Source: Cardiocondyla obscurior (lineage: Eukaryota > Arthropoda > Insecta > Hymenoptera > Formicidae). From it: a DNA stretch of 64,000 nucleotides. This document shows, piece after piece, positions 26,701 through 39,017 of the stretch (position 1 is the first letter of the stretch; each line of letters opens with the position of its first letter). The notes below the pieces were generated by a model. It was given only the letters and a program-made list of their open reading frames with translations. It had not been told where the DNA came from and searched no databases. The DNA lies in contig NC_091867.1 of NCBI RefSeq assembly GCF_019399895.1, positions 3,844,001 to 3,908,000 of the forward strand, written 5' to 3'. Position numbers and translations under genes: made by a program.

Positions 26701-27025
26701 TCGACGTCGCGTCGACACGAAATGAGATCCGACGAAATTTCGTTTAAAACTTAGCCGACGAGCGTAAGCCGCTCGTCAACCGCGGCCGTCGGTTCAAAGC
26801 CGCAAAGCTACTTTCTCTTATCTCTTGGTGGTTGCCGCTCGAAGCTGCGTTATACGATGAGATAGTGCGTGTGCCAAGATAGCGCGTGGCCCAGGAGATC
26901 TAAATACTGTTGACGTTTTGAAACAATATAGTCGGTAGGGTCACGCTAACTTTGACGATGGTCTATGCTCTCTAACTAGCTGAGCCCAGGCGCCAACTGC
27001 TAACTCCGTTAGCCCGGGGCTCGAG

Positions 27026-27036
27026 TTCTCTCTCTT

Positions 27037-27073
<37 letters not shown>
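27026..27073. repeat. (CT)n microsatellite
   Basis: About 48 bases of almost pure CT dinucleotides with two TTT interruptions. It produces spurious Arg/Glu-repeat open frames on the minus strand. Confidence 0.95.
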
Positions 27074-28153
27074 GCTCTTCTCTTCTCCTCGCACTTGTAC
27101 TGTGTTATTGCCGCTGCCATTGCAGCTACCGACACTGTTAGTGTTACTGCTGGTACATTACTGCATCAAACAACAATGAACCTAACTACTAAAATAGAAG
27201 GTCCCTTGGTTATTTAATGACCCGGCGTATAATGTAGTTTGTCGATTATGGCATTGTTCGTTTGACGCGATAACACATGGCTCGGAAACGTTTGCCTTCG
27301 CTAAGACTTTCGCCTTTGCCCGCTGCATAAATATTCAAGCTTTATTCACATTCGTCGATGGTGAACATAAGACGCGTGATGTTCGTAACGATAACATTTC
27401 CACAGCTGAAACCGTAACTGTGTTGCTTTCAAAACGAAATTAATGAAAAACTTTGTTTTTATGCCATCCGCAGTTCTTGCTGAATTAATTTCTAATGAGA
27501 ATTTATTAATAAAGCTATGTTTTATGAAATAGAAACCAGAGATAGAAACAAGTTGTCTATAACTTTTATCTTGGTCAATATCTTTCAATAATTAATGATA
27601 TTCACATAATGAAAGTTTTAGAGAGTATACAAGAATATGTTTCGTGAAATCTATAGGTGTCGAGTTCCACGTGCGATTTATTTGGTTTTTTTTTTTTTCG
27701 TTTGCGTTTCGCGTTTCTAGGTGACTATTAATATTAAGCTTTTAACGAGGAACACGTTTACGAGAAACCCGATTTAACTCCGGCCAGGGGCTCGATACCA
27801 GCCGGTAACTCGGTTAGTCCGGTAATCGCATTTGAGGCATGGATCGTTAACTTATCGCACCGCGGCAAATTTTACGTCGTGATTTAAAGGACCGATCCGC
27901 TCAGGGCGATCGACGAGGATTTATCTCGAACCATCACAGCGAATGAGCTCTGTTGAAATTGTTGTCTTTAAAAATAGAAATTTTTACTCGTTGACTCAAT
28001 ACATTCGTTCCAATTCCATTATCGGAATAATTGTGATCCCTGAGCGATGGTATATGCGGTGACATGCGGCGTGGCGCGATGATCGTGCACGTGAAATAAT
28101 AATCGCGCGATGACGTGTGCGTAAAAAGGATATTTTATTTCATTTCTCCTCAC

Positions 28154-28321
28154 CATTGGTGAGATGCATGCGAGTGTGCTCGTCGGGGAAGACGGTTTCT
28201 GAACGATCGCTCGCGGTGGAGCTACTGCTCAAGGCGCTTGCGTGACCTCGCCGTGTTCTTCGACCTAAGGTACCGCCGCCGGAAGTCGTCTTTTTTGTGG
28301 ACGCCGCGTAAACGGTCTCAC
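28154..28321 (-). CDS. teneurin-like intracellular domain, exon 3
   Basis: The acceptor TTTCTCATTGCAG (AG at 28322-28323) has a good pyrimidine tract, and the exon ends AATG followed by donor GTGAGG. Its 168 nt keep phase 1 at both ends. It encodes (G)ETVYAASTKK, a glycine and basic stretch (SGGGTLGRRTRRGH), a serine-rich run (ALSSSSTASDRSE) and TVFPDEHTRMHLTN. This is low-complexity, probably disordered cytoplasmic sequence. The TLGRRTRR cluster is a possible basic nuclear-localisation-type motif, in line with the reported nuclear signalling of cleaved teneurin intracellular domains, but that role is inferred from the family. The intron to exon 2 is only 586 nt, so these two exons form a pair inside otherwise huge introns. 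Confidence 0.8.
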
Positions 28322-28907
28322 CTGCAATGAGAAAGATAGGAATATTTTTGAATAGTCTGGCAAGAAATTTTTTTTCTCCTGGTAAGCGCCGGGTTTGTGC
28401 TAACGAACAGGAATCGTACCGTTTAATTCAATCTTTCATTACCACAAAGAAAATATTCTAGTCCTTTAATCCGTTTGAAATTATTTTCGAGAAAGCGAAA
28501 TTATTATCGTTAAATGATTATTTAATCGCGTGGACCAATTTATATCTTTTAAATAAATTTTTAGCGGCTCAGGAATTATTTTAATGATTCTGTTTAACGT
28601 GAAACATATGCATTTAATAACAATTGAAGGCAGATGATTTAAAACAGATTAAAGTGCGAAATATTTGAATGGGTTAATACCGAGTATTGTTTACGCTGCC
28701 GATATCACATTGCTTATCACTTTAAAGTGCCTATTTACTGAAATTTCGCGTCTTGCGTCGCGTATATCGGAATAAGCTCGTCTTGCACGTGTCACGGTTG
28801 TACAACACAGTATAAAATTGCGTTTGATGAGATTCATCTTGCGGCAAGCCCATAAGTATCATCTTGCGTGCAAACCAACCCGTTTGCGGTTCTAATTAAC
28901 TCCCTAC
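28322..28907 (-). other. 586-nt intron between exons 2 and 3
   Basis: Bounded by GTAGGG on the exon 2 side and TTGCAG on the exon 3 side. AT-rich, with nothing else recognised. Confidence 0.7.
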
Positions 28908-29111
28908 CATTGCCGTTGCGAGATCTCTCGGAAGATATGCTGCCGTTATAATGATGCCGGCGAGAGTTTGTGCTTTCGAGGGGAAACGGAGAAGCTTGCC
29001 GATGATTCGGTGTCAAGGTTGGGGGCGGCGTAGGAAATGGCGTTGTAGGGTTGTCCGTAGTTGCTGCGCCTTCCGTGTCAGATCCCGTACGGTACGATCT
29101 GTCTCCCGCAT
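28908..29111 (-). CDS. teneurin-like intracellular domain, exon 2
   Basis: The acceptor is TTTGTGTAG (AG at 29112-29113). The donor is AATG followed by GTAGGG, a fair site. It was chosen because it gives 204 nt and the phase that exon 3 needs; reading through it would hit TGA at 28834. It encodes (N)AGDRSYRTGSDTEGAATTD, then TPPPTLTPNHRQAS (about residues 105-118 counted from the Met in exon 1), then Ser/Arg/Asn-rich sequence. The order DTE, then TPPP-L, then PNH-AS matches what I remember of vertebrate teneurin intracellular domains, which have a TPPPPL...TPNQHHAAS segment after a DTE-rich segment. This is the strongest family evidence. The exon can be joined to exon 1 or to the alternative first exon candidates in the intron upstream. 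Confidence 0.8.
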
Positions 29112-30110
29112 CTACACAAATTAATCAAACGTTAATGACATTTTCATTTTTATCGGCCTGGCATCTTCTCTCTTCCGACAAGACATATGTTTTTCACGTA
29201 AATTAATTTAAAAAAAAAAAAAAGATAAGATAAGTAATGGCGAGCGAGAAAGGTAAAAGCAATTATTTGTTGAAGAATTCTAAGACTTAAGTCTACTTCA
29301 GATACCTACTATAATAAATCAAAATTTTATCGTATTTACAAGTTTTTTTTTTCGTGTATGTGTACACGTATTATCTATAATCTTGTCATTTACGAACAAC
29401 AGTAGGTGCACTGTGGCACACATGACCTCGCATATAAAAGTATATCGCGTTTTCGCCTATCTTGCTGGGGGAGGCCTTCCACGACGTAACCATCATTTTA
29501 TTTTAGAGATCTCTCGCTGTGATGCTACGAACTATTTCGCTTTGCCTCTATCACTAGTCGACATTTCCTCTGGTTCTCTGTCAGATCCGAGCACTTCGTC
29601 GCGCGTCGTTGCTCTGATCTGCATTTGCTTAAGTTGACGCATGTCTAAACTCTTAAAGGCGCTTGTCACTAAAGCAGTGCCGTTTCGAGGCGGCTTGCAT
29701 TATTCGGCGCGCGATAGCAGAACATAAGAAGCGCGGGCTAGAGGGGACTTTTCGCCGTAAGAAATACCGGGGTATGTCGGTGTGTCTTCGCGCGATGCGC
29801 GACCGCACGTGTGTGGGTACGTCTGTATTTTTAACCACGTTGACACGTACAAGGTGTACCGGGAGTTATTTCTTTGACGGGAAGATATACTCGCAGATGT
29901 GTCGAGGTGATGCTGAAAGGATAAAGTGGGGCGACATAGTTATCCGAAGACGGACTTTTTCTGTGGCATTCCCACGCGTGGTGAAACTTGAAGGCTTTTA
30001 GTCAAGCTTACGTTATTAATAAAATATTGTGAAATTATTTTTGGCTATAGAAACGGTTTAAAATTTGATTTCCTGCTCTTTGTTTTTTCTCTATTTTTTT
30101 TCTTTTTCTG

Positions 30111-30136
30111 TTTTTTTTTTTTTTTTTTTTTTTTTT
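30111..30136. repeat. 26-nt T homopolymer
   Basis: Uninterrupted T run within a wider T-rich stretch (30080-30136). No retroelement body is recognisable on either side. Confidence 0.9.
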
Positions 30137-31084
30137 ATTGTAACAAATTCTTTTATATGCGTTTTTAAAATTAAAAATATAACTCAACCACGTATGGCTT
30201 ATTAATTGGTACGTAATTGCCGGTTGCGCGAACGCACGTTCTAATTCACTATTAAACTTCGTTTCGCTATGGCACACAAAGGGGCAAAACCATAGTGAGA
30301 AAAGGTTGGAATGGGAGATTGGTACGGGAGGGAGGGGACGAAATCGAATCTTGTCGGTAATTAATGAGGAAAGTTTTACAAATAGCCGAAGGCATAGTCA
30401 CTAAACGCCTTAGCGAGCTCGTGAATCCCATCCACAAGCATGGTATCTTTACACAAAAGTAAGTTTTTAATTGATAATTATCCTTTTTCATGCGAGAATA
30501 AGGCTAGACGACTGCTAACTGTTTTACAATACTTTCGTATTGTATTTTTTTTTATTAGAATAAAAAAGACTTTACAATTTTTTTTTTTTTTTTTTTTTAG
30601 TAAAAAGTTACGAAGTTGCGTCACATATTGATTAATCGTAAAATATATATATAACAGTTTACCATTCGACATAACGTAAATATAATTGAAATCGTACGAC
30701 AAGTGTGCGATTCGTAAATTAAACGCAAAGGAAATCGAATCACCGGCACTATCGTAGGCTTCCTCTTGTTCTACCATTTCCCGCGCGTTGAAAATAACCG
30801 ATATTCAGGTCTAGAGAAGAGCGAACGAGGTGCTAATTACGTTCTCGCGCCGCCCGTTGCGTTCTAAACGTTGTTTGCATCGAAATGGATGCGCTTGTCG
30901 AAAGCGACGCGTGGCTGCGGACTGGCAAATCAGTTTTTCAAATCGGTTGGGAATTTACGCGCCAGTGTGGAACAAGCTCGAGGCGACCTGCTGCGGGTTA
31001 CCTCGGGACATCAAAGATTCGAAGTGCTCTCTGCCGTTTCTGCCTCTCTCTCTTCCTCTCTCTCTCTCCTCCGCCGCTCCCCAG

Positions 31085-31154
31085 TATAAGCGCACTCGCG
31101 ATATAAAGAGAGATACAACCAAGATGGGCACCCTGATAGTCGAGACGTCTGAGA
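31085..31154 (+). CDS. candidate exon with translation start of an unidentified plus-strand gene
   Basis: A very long pyrimidine tract (CT-rich, 31040-31080) ends in CCCCAG at 31079-31084, an excellent acceptor. The exon has a 39-nt leader, then ATG at 31124 in the good context AACCAAGATGG. It encodes MGTLIVETSE and ends with one base before a GTGAGT donor at 31155. Unspliced, the frame closes at a TAG two codons later, so splicing is needed to make a protein. Its exit phase (1) equals the entry phase of the exon at 59115. The joined start would read MGTLIVETSE-N-PSSSQPWSLL, which I do not recognise. Upstream leader exons might be A-C at 1.2-2.3 kb. The CT tract itself is a microsatellite, so the acceptor may be fortuitous. 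Confidence 0.35.
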
Positions 31155-33410
31155 GTGAGTAGCCGAGGGCCGGGGCAGTGGCGCTGATATTGCTCGCATT
31201 AAACTTTCATATTCAATCTTGCCACCCAACGTTGGGGCACCCTCCGCGCGGTCCCCGACCCTCATCCCGGCCGCTATGCCGTACGGAGAGCGAGCTCGGC
31301 ATCAACCCCACATGTAATTGTGTTATGCCCTCTTTGCCCTCCCCCGTAGCTTCCCTCCCTCACTCCTCGCTAACCTCCTCCGACCTTTCCTCTCTTCTCT
31401 TCCACCTATTTCCCTTCGGCGCGACCTCGACCATCCTCTCGCTCGTGCGGTTCCGCTACGCCCTTCGTGGCGCTCCTCCTTTCTATATTGGATTTTCTAA
31501 TCCGTATGGATTCGAAAACGTCGCCGTGACGTTTAAGAGGATAGAAAGGTCGTTTCTTTATCGGTCGGTTGCTACGTCGCTTTTAGTCCAGCGCGACAAA
31601 TTTCTGTGATCACGAGACACCATTTCGTGTCATTTCTCGTTTATTGTGCCGTAACGCTGACAAGCATCGAGACGGTGCAGCGTGTTTATTGCAAAAGTAA
31701 AAACCAATATTTTGTCCGTTTCGCTTCATCTAAAATCGACAAACATGTTATCGGAGCTACTAAAACGTAAATATATAGCACTTTAAGCTTCACTTAAGCT
31801 GTAACTCTGTACGTAGCTCCGTAAATGAAATTACGGGGTTCGAGTCCTTCGTGAAACTAATAATTATTAGTTTATAATAACATGAGTTAGTAATTATTGT
31901 TACATCGACATAACGGTTAAAGGGAAACTCGGCGTTCGGGATTTACCGATAGATTCGTCCAACAATCCACGCATCGACCGTATTGATCGCGAAAGTGTTA
32001 ACCGCGTAACAACATCTCGTCCGTACCTCGACGTAGCGAAACGAACAGTCGGCGCGCTTATCTTTAATCGACCGTTAATCATCGGCGCCGATCGCGTGCT
32101 CACCGGTGTCCCCTTTCGACACTCCCGGCAGAGCCGTGCGAGTGCACGAGCTAGCCGGACGATTTATCTCGTAAAGCACACGGGGGCCGCCGTCCCCTCC
32201 GGCAACTCGCCACGCTCGGAATTTACAGTCGTGTCTCGTCCTGTCCGGTGGCATTTCTTCACCCCGGCAACGGTTCCTTCCGTGGCGACTAAACGCACGG
32301 CGGGTGGGCACCACCGGCCCCGGCGCGACAAGGAGACCCGTGGCATGTCGTGTGCACACGATGCATTTTGTTTGTAGGGGATTGTTGCCATGGCAGCGAA
32401 CTGCGAACATCGAATGCACTTCGCCCTGGCACGGCGCGCGGCGCGGCGCGGCGCAACACCGACACGGCTCGTAGACCCGAGCGAGCTTGCGGAAGAGTTA
32501 GCCCCCGGCTTGCTTTCGCAAGCTCCGCGCAACGGCCCGTGTACACCTGGACACGGTAGACGACGCAACTTCGGCCGAAGCGCGTTAATTTTCTTCAAAA
32601 TTTTGCCCGTGAACGACGCCGCGTTGCGGCTCGTAGTTAACACGCGTTTTTCCAAAGCGTTCCCCTCTAATGATTTCGTATTGCGTTAAAATGCAAGCGC
32701 GGAATATCCGTGAGGTACATTTTATATGAAACTCCATACGGCTGAAATATATACGGGAATTAAAACCGGAGGAAAAAATAATTATGCATTAAGGCTGATA
32801 ATTATTTATTAAAACGTATTTCGATTTTGTGGCCAATTTCAGTCATCGCGAAACTATATGGCTTCGAATATGGAAACGTTTCAAAGTTGCAATATCCAGT
32901 CTCGTAAACGTACTTTTGCAAGAATGCAACACATGTTTGTGACAACTGCAAATAGCGTTGACACAAATATTGGATATCATTTCCATATGCAACGGCATTG
33001 CAGTATTGCTCTTGTGTTTTGAATTCGAGTATTCTCCGATGACGAATGAATATTTGAGTTGAACGCGGAATTCCTTTTCGGCTCTTGATTGTAATTTTCG
33101 ACTCCTTTTGCCGCACGTTCAATCGCGCACGAAAAGCGTACTGTTGCGAAAAGGTGTACACGTGTCAGAAGGGGGGAAAAAGAAAAAAAACAATAAGGGA
33201 TGCGAGATGCGTTTTCGAGCAGCTGTCGCACGCACAAGGAACAATGGGATACCTACGTCGAAGCTCATATCGAAAACCAATTTCCGAGATGTCAACGAAA
33301 CGAAATCGGGGGGCGCTAGGAGGGAATTTGCCGGCGTTTTTCTAGTAACTGCCAGAGGTTGGAGATCACTTTGAGCGGGAGGGTTTGGCAAGATCGAGGA
33401 GTGGCTGTAC

Positions 33411-33567
33411 CTTCAACAGGTGCAAAGTGTCTTCGTTGAAAGGGCCACTCTCCGACTGCTTCCATGCATTCCATCGCCTCCTCCTTCCGCTTCTTAAACT
33501 GCAAGCTCTTTGAGAGAAGGCCTAAAGCGTCCGCGAGCCCTTCAGGGAGACGAGTCGAGACCTTCAT
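33411..33567 (-). CDS. candidate alternative first coding exon of the teneurin-like gene
   Basis: The ATG at 33565-33567 opens 52 codons ending with GAAG before a GTACAG donor. The protein begins MKVSTRLPEGLADALGLLSK, continues with a basic stretch (FKKRKEEAMEC) and ends near RRHFAPVE. The exit phase is 1, so it can join exon 2 (giving D-AGDRSYRTG) in place of exon 1. It lies on the right strand inside the first intron. Insect teneurin genes use more than one promoter, so a second N-terminus is plausible. Against it, the ATG context is weak (T at -3), the frame stays open 20 codons upstream, no promoter motif was seen, and I know of no homologue. The phase agreement alone has a one-in-three chance. 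Confidence 0.3.
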
Positions 33568-35627
33568 ACAATTACGGCGGCTCGTAATAAGCCGATGCTC
33601 CGTTTGAGAAAATAACGATGCTCGCTAATGAGACATATCCCCCGTGCTTTGCATTCCTACCTACGACTATGTGTCTTTATCACAAATTATTTCGAGTTTT
33701 CATTGAAAGCGAACATATTTCCGTCACAGCGGCACGATACGAAGTACAATGTGGCAGAAGTTGTAACGACGACATTACTTATCTTACGCGCGTTTCGTTG
33801 TCGAACAAATTTGGTATTTAAGAAATATTTATTAGCCTATTTGCAGGGAGAGAATTATAGTTACTACTGGTGACGTACGTTTACAAATATTTGACATTTT
33901 TATCGTTTTAAAAATACTTTCGATATGACGGCTTTTAAACGACCGTTAAAACTTCCATTGTCACACAGCGCATGTAACGGAGTTAAACGCAATGATATTT
34001 CATAAAATGGCACGTTTTATCGTAGTAGCAATTTCGACTGGCGCTTACAGTGTAAAATAACATGTGCAATGTTAACACATAAAATTTAATACGTCATTTT
34101 GAGCTCACGCGGTCTAAAAAAATTTAACATTCGGTCAAAAACACAACCGCTATCACTGGTAACATTGCCAGAGCAATGGGGCGGAGGGAGGAAAAAATGA
34201 TAGAGAAATTAATACACGGAATGTTGGAAAAACAATTGCAATCGCTAAAAGTTTTTAAGTACAATTTTTTCAATAGCTTAATTTATTATTTATATTAAAT
34301 TTAAATTAAACTATAACAAACGATCGAAATTTATGCGCACATTTCTGCACGATTAACGGACTATTGGTTTTATAAAAGTTGGTTTTTACAATTTTCGTTT
34401 CTAATTAATAGTAATGCCAAATGTAAATCACGTAATAATCGAATACATTCAATAATAATTAATTGTATAAAAAAATAACAAATTACATTCTAATTAGAAA
34501 GATCCAAAATTAAACTCTGAATTCATTAACTTGTTAAATTAGCGAATACAAATTATATTTTAATTAGATTAAATCTGTAAGATAATATTCATAATAATTG
34601 AATTGCTCGCGGTTATTTGGCAATGATAAATGTATTATGTGGACATGAAACTTTTCATTCAAACTCTTAAAAAAAAAAAAAAAATTGCCCAAGGTTGATA
34701 TCGCCCTTTTCGTTTCTTACATTTCTTACAAAACAAAACCAAACAAAACGGAATTGTAGTCAGCGACGAGGGTTCGAAGTTCAACGTTCGCTGCAGTATT
34801 CCCATCTACTTAATGTTTTGTTTTTCTCGTGCGACCGACTACAACAGAGTTGAGTCCCCCTTCGACAGTAATGAATAGTACATCCGTTATATATTTTATG
34901 AACGGTACGAGAACTTTTCTCATCATCCTTGAAACTAAGAATTACATATCGATATCTTCCGTTATTGACGATGTTGGCGCGGAATAGCATACCATCGATA
35001 GAAGATCCTCTAGCTTCAAACTTTCCACCGATTTCCCCTCTTCGTACCTTCTACATTTTTATTTTTTTTTATTTTTTCGCCGGCATATCACAAAATACAA
35101 AATAGCCCACTTTAACATAAACAAGAATTATAATATACGCGAAATAGATATTAATTCAATTATAACAAACAAGTCTTTTGTATTACAGAAGCTTAAACAA
35201 ATGTTTGTTGAGGTATCGCAGACAGTGCGCAATGGTAACAGTAATGAATGAAGCACGTCTCTCAAAAGATTACATAATCACGATAATGTATCTAATATTC
35301 TTGTTAAAATAACCATTAATTAATTATAAATTAGTTACATATAATCGTGAATCATTATGACATGGCGATATCAACGAAATTAAAGAGCTAAAACTGTTAT
35401 AGTAATATTGTAACTGCCATGAATGCAACGTTGAATTATTGATTTGAACAAATATATTTCCATGGAAAATAAATCCATACTGTTTGCGATGCTTTTACTA
35501 TATATGAATTTATTCAATATTTATTTTTAATACCTGATATGTTATTGCACGCGAAAAAAATTTTGTCTGCGATTCTCTTCAATTATTTTCAAAATTGCTC
35601 GACGTATTCGGTTGATCGATTTGTAAG

Positions 35628-35630
<3 letters not shown>

Positions 35631-35702
<72 letters not shown>
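35631..35702. repeat. (AT)36 microsatellite
   Basis: Pure AT dinucleotide repeat of 72 bases with no interruption. It is likely polymorphic in length. Confidence 0.97.
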
Positions 35703-35703
<1 letters not shown>

Positions 35704-38700
35704 CTAATATTAAAAACCAATATTAATAATTCGTTTATATTAATAAATAGGAAAATATTAAGCCTATACTTGTTTATGTGTGTAAAGCCTATTTTTAGGT
35801 AACCCCGCGTACCTCCAACAAGTAATGTGTCAAATAGATTAGAAAATCTAAGCCTCGAGCACACCACCCGGAAGTGCTGAGCCCAGAACGTATTTTACCA
35901 GGTTATCGTTAGCGGCGAAACAGCGGCGATAGTGAGATGCGCATTGTTAAAGAGCGGCCGCGGTAAATTCATTATGACCCCAACTACTTGCGGTCTACCG
36001 CTTTTTGCTACAAAGTCTAGCTTAATGTTCTGCTTTGACATTTCGTTATGTAAAATTTGCTAAAATTTTCTAGCGACGTGTTCATTACGCCACGGTAATA
36101 ATAAAGAGTTATTTTAATATCTTAAAGCCCGGAAGTAACCCTGGTTTTAAAATATTAAATACGTTAAGTTATTCCGCAGTATGAAAGAAAGAAAAGAAAA
36201 TATTGAAGCGTGTATGCAGTAAAAATAAAAGACATCTATTCTTTACTTCCAAGTCGCCTTTCAGGCATATTAAAGATTCTACATTTAATTAGGATACATT
36301 TGAATACTTCCAACCGTAAATTGCACGTCGCCCAAGAGTATTTTTAGTCTAATGGGATTTCTTATTGACCATTTAAACTGATTTAAACTGACATCGTTAG
36401 GTAATAAGAATCACTTGAAGCGAATGGAATTAGATCTCGATTTAAACAAATTAAATCTTGAAATTTAATTAAAATTCTCTCTTGTTTAAATATACATACT
36501 TATAATAAAATCGTTGATACGCGAGAGAAACGGGCGACATATTATTAATGGAAATTTTTTTATAGAAAAGATGTACGTGTATGAGACGATCTGAACCGAA
36601 TATATATTAGTAATAATATTACGAACGACATGTTAGCACGTCTACTGTACAATCCGACATATATATATTCTACACTGATCTCGAGAATCCTCGTTGCGTT
36701 GCTCGCACACCGTTTACCTTACGTTGGATAGATAAAGTATACGGCGGTGCTCCTTTTAAAGGTATTAGTAATAGCCGTCGACATCTTGGTTATCTCCGCG
36801 CGAGACGTTAAAACCTTACGCCCGAAATTATGATCCACGAAGCGTGAATAATTCCGTCTGGCCACCATTCATTCCGCGGTCGGTGTAAATTATTGCAAGG
36901 AGCGCATTAATTTCCTTTGCGAATAATTAACAACGCACCGGACAACGAAACCTTCGCGCACCTCCTACGCTTTTGCAATGGTCAGTCCTTCCGTCGGTGC
37001 CCTCACACTCCGGACGTCCCCCTTAGACTGCACCCCCGCCCGTACCCCTTTGCCTCAACCTCTTGGTCGACAACTGAAATATTAATCATGACTTACACAT
37101 GGTGTTCCGGGACTAGGGGCATTCTCCATCTGCATTATTAAGTGAGCCCGCGCACGAGTTACGCTAGGTAGGCTCAGCCCTTATTCCGCAAAACGAATAT
37201 GGATGTGCGGTTCGCGTTGTTATTATTCCAACGTGAAGGTCGGTTGCAATATTTTGTCGATTCTCGCCGAGCGGTCCGCGTAATCACGCATTGCTTTGCC
37301 CCGCGAGCAAACATTTTGCTATACATGAGATGCCCAAGCGTAGCCTACAGGTAACTCGGCGAAGTTAATTTATACATATATGAAGCGAAATCGGTGCTAT
37401 ATTATGCGAGCGTTATTATGCACATTCTTTTTTTCTTTTTTTTTTCTTTTTTTTTTTTATCGTTAAGAATATTAATTGCATTTACGCTACTAAAATCTGA
37501 CATTTATATAATAATATGTTATTAGCTTTTAATCCTCGTACGATTTATTAATTAAATCTTAATTAAACCATATTTCCCGGTTTCTTTATGAATTCACAAA
37601 TAGATTCAAAACGAAAGTAATAAATAGCGACGTTCCAACTCGATCCCGCCGTCTCTTTTACGTGAAAATAAAATTGTTATTCTTGTATTCCCAAAGGTTC
37701 GCGCGGAAAAATGAAAGTTCATTAAAACCAGCATGGTTTATCGGCTTTTCGCTCGGATTTCTCGGGCCTCTGGAGTGTTCTCGTTCTAGGAAGCGATTTA
37801 TCTCTCTTTTTCCTTTTTCCCGTGTAACGATACCAACGAGATAGTAGCGCAGACATACTCGAGTATTTCGATATCACATAACGTTTGCTCGATACTCGCG
37901 AGTTACTCCGCGCCGAATCCATTTGGACGGCGGTAATGCACGTTAAACGTCGTAAAATTATCTCGATATAATTGTCCGCCTTAAATAACGACAGTTGCGT
38001 CAGCAGTTGAGCGCCCGACGCAATGCGTTTCCTTTCAGGAATTAATTCAGTATTCAGAAGGACTGCTCCGACATCAAAGCGAGCAATAATAGGAGCCGCT
38101 GCTTCTGACGAGGTATGCAGAAGTGGGTACGTTGGGTTGGCTATAAGTGACAAACTGACTCGCGTATAATAGGGAACGACGATGCGACGGGCGATATCGG
38201 TGGATTTGCATCTGAAAACAATTTGCCCGCATGCTGGGCGCATAACGTTGCAATTGAATATCTCGATTAACGCGTAGCAACAATCTAGATATAAAAGATA
38301 CTCATCGTGTTAATATCGATTCGCTGTCCCGACCTGTGCAACATATATTCATATTACACAATATACATATTGATTTTGTCGGAAGTAGTATTAACTTGAA
38401 GAAGTTCGATGCCCAGCGTTACGTTTTCAAGAAAAAACATTTTCGTCACTTTATTGTGATTGAATATAAAGTGAATTGAAAATATATAAATTCATACGGC
38501 TAACGTAGTTAGTGTAAATGTCGGGTGGGTTATTCCAAAATTGCAAATGCGCCACTATGAAAGATCCGCAACAGCTTTCCCGGCATTAAATCCGACCACG
38601 CGACACAACAAAGTTACACCTGCGCGCGTCGCTTTACCCATCTCTCTCGTACGCTGTTATCTTCCACGGATTCGATCCAGACGACAGAGGATGGCAAACT

Positions 38701-38988
38701 GCTAATAGGAGGGGAGTTTTAAATGCGCGTAACGTAATAACGCGTGCATTAGGCGACTACTATGGCGTCGGTGGCGTCTGCGGCGGCGACAACGATAGTA
38801 GACCCATTCTCCGTAAGGGGTAGTTTGCCTGACAACTCGATTATACGATACTGCAGGGCTGAGTGGCAAGTGGTGATATATGGTGCGCATATATACGCTT
38901 GCCTCTGAAGTCACTTAAAATAATGAGAAACCCCGTATCGGGTACCACGCTTGTTTCCTACACTTTTTCCTTTTTCTTTTCTTCATCG

Positions 38989-39017
38989 GCGTTTACCCGC
39001 GAGTATCGGGTAAACGC
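38989..39017. repeat. perfect 11-bp inverted repeat with 7-nt loop
   Basis: GCGTTTACCCG (38989-38999) is exactly complementary to CGGGTAAACGC (39007-39017). It lies just after a T-rich tract. No T-run follows immediately, so it is not a Pol III-type terminator. Its function is unknown. Confidence 0.9.

Larger units (their letters stand above)
21881..28153 (-). other. long intron of the teneurin-like gene
   Basis: No exon is supported in these 6.3 kb. The stretch contains a 26-T run at 23702-23727 and the pyrimidine microsatellite at 27.03 kb. A possible minus-strand donor at about 23345 has no in-phase, stop-free exon behind it. CpG-rich patches at 26.45-26.75 kb give open frames in several phases that look like chance. 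Confidence 0.55.

Noticed and set aside
31837..31850. tRNA B-box-like GGTTCGAGTCC.
   Set aside because: The T stem pairs poorly and no acceptor stem or anticodon arm can be folded upstream.
37722..38243. 173-codon minus-strand frame with balanced amino-acid composition.
   Set aside because: Length is near the expected maximum by chance for this amount of DNA. No homology, splice borders or promoter were recognised.
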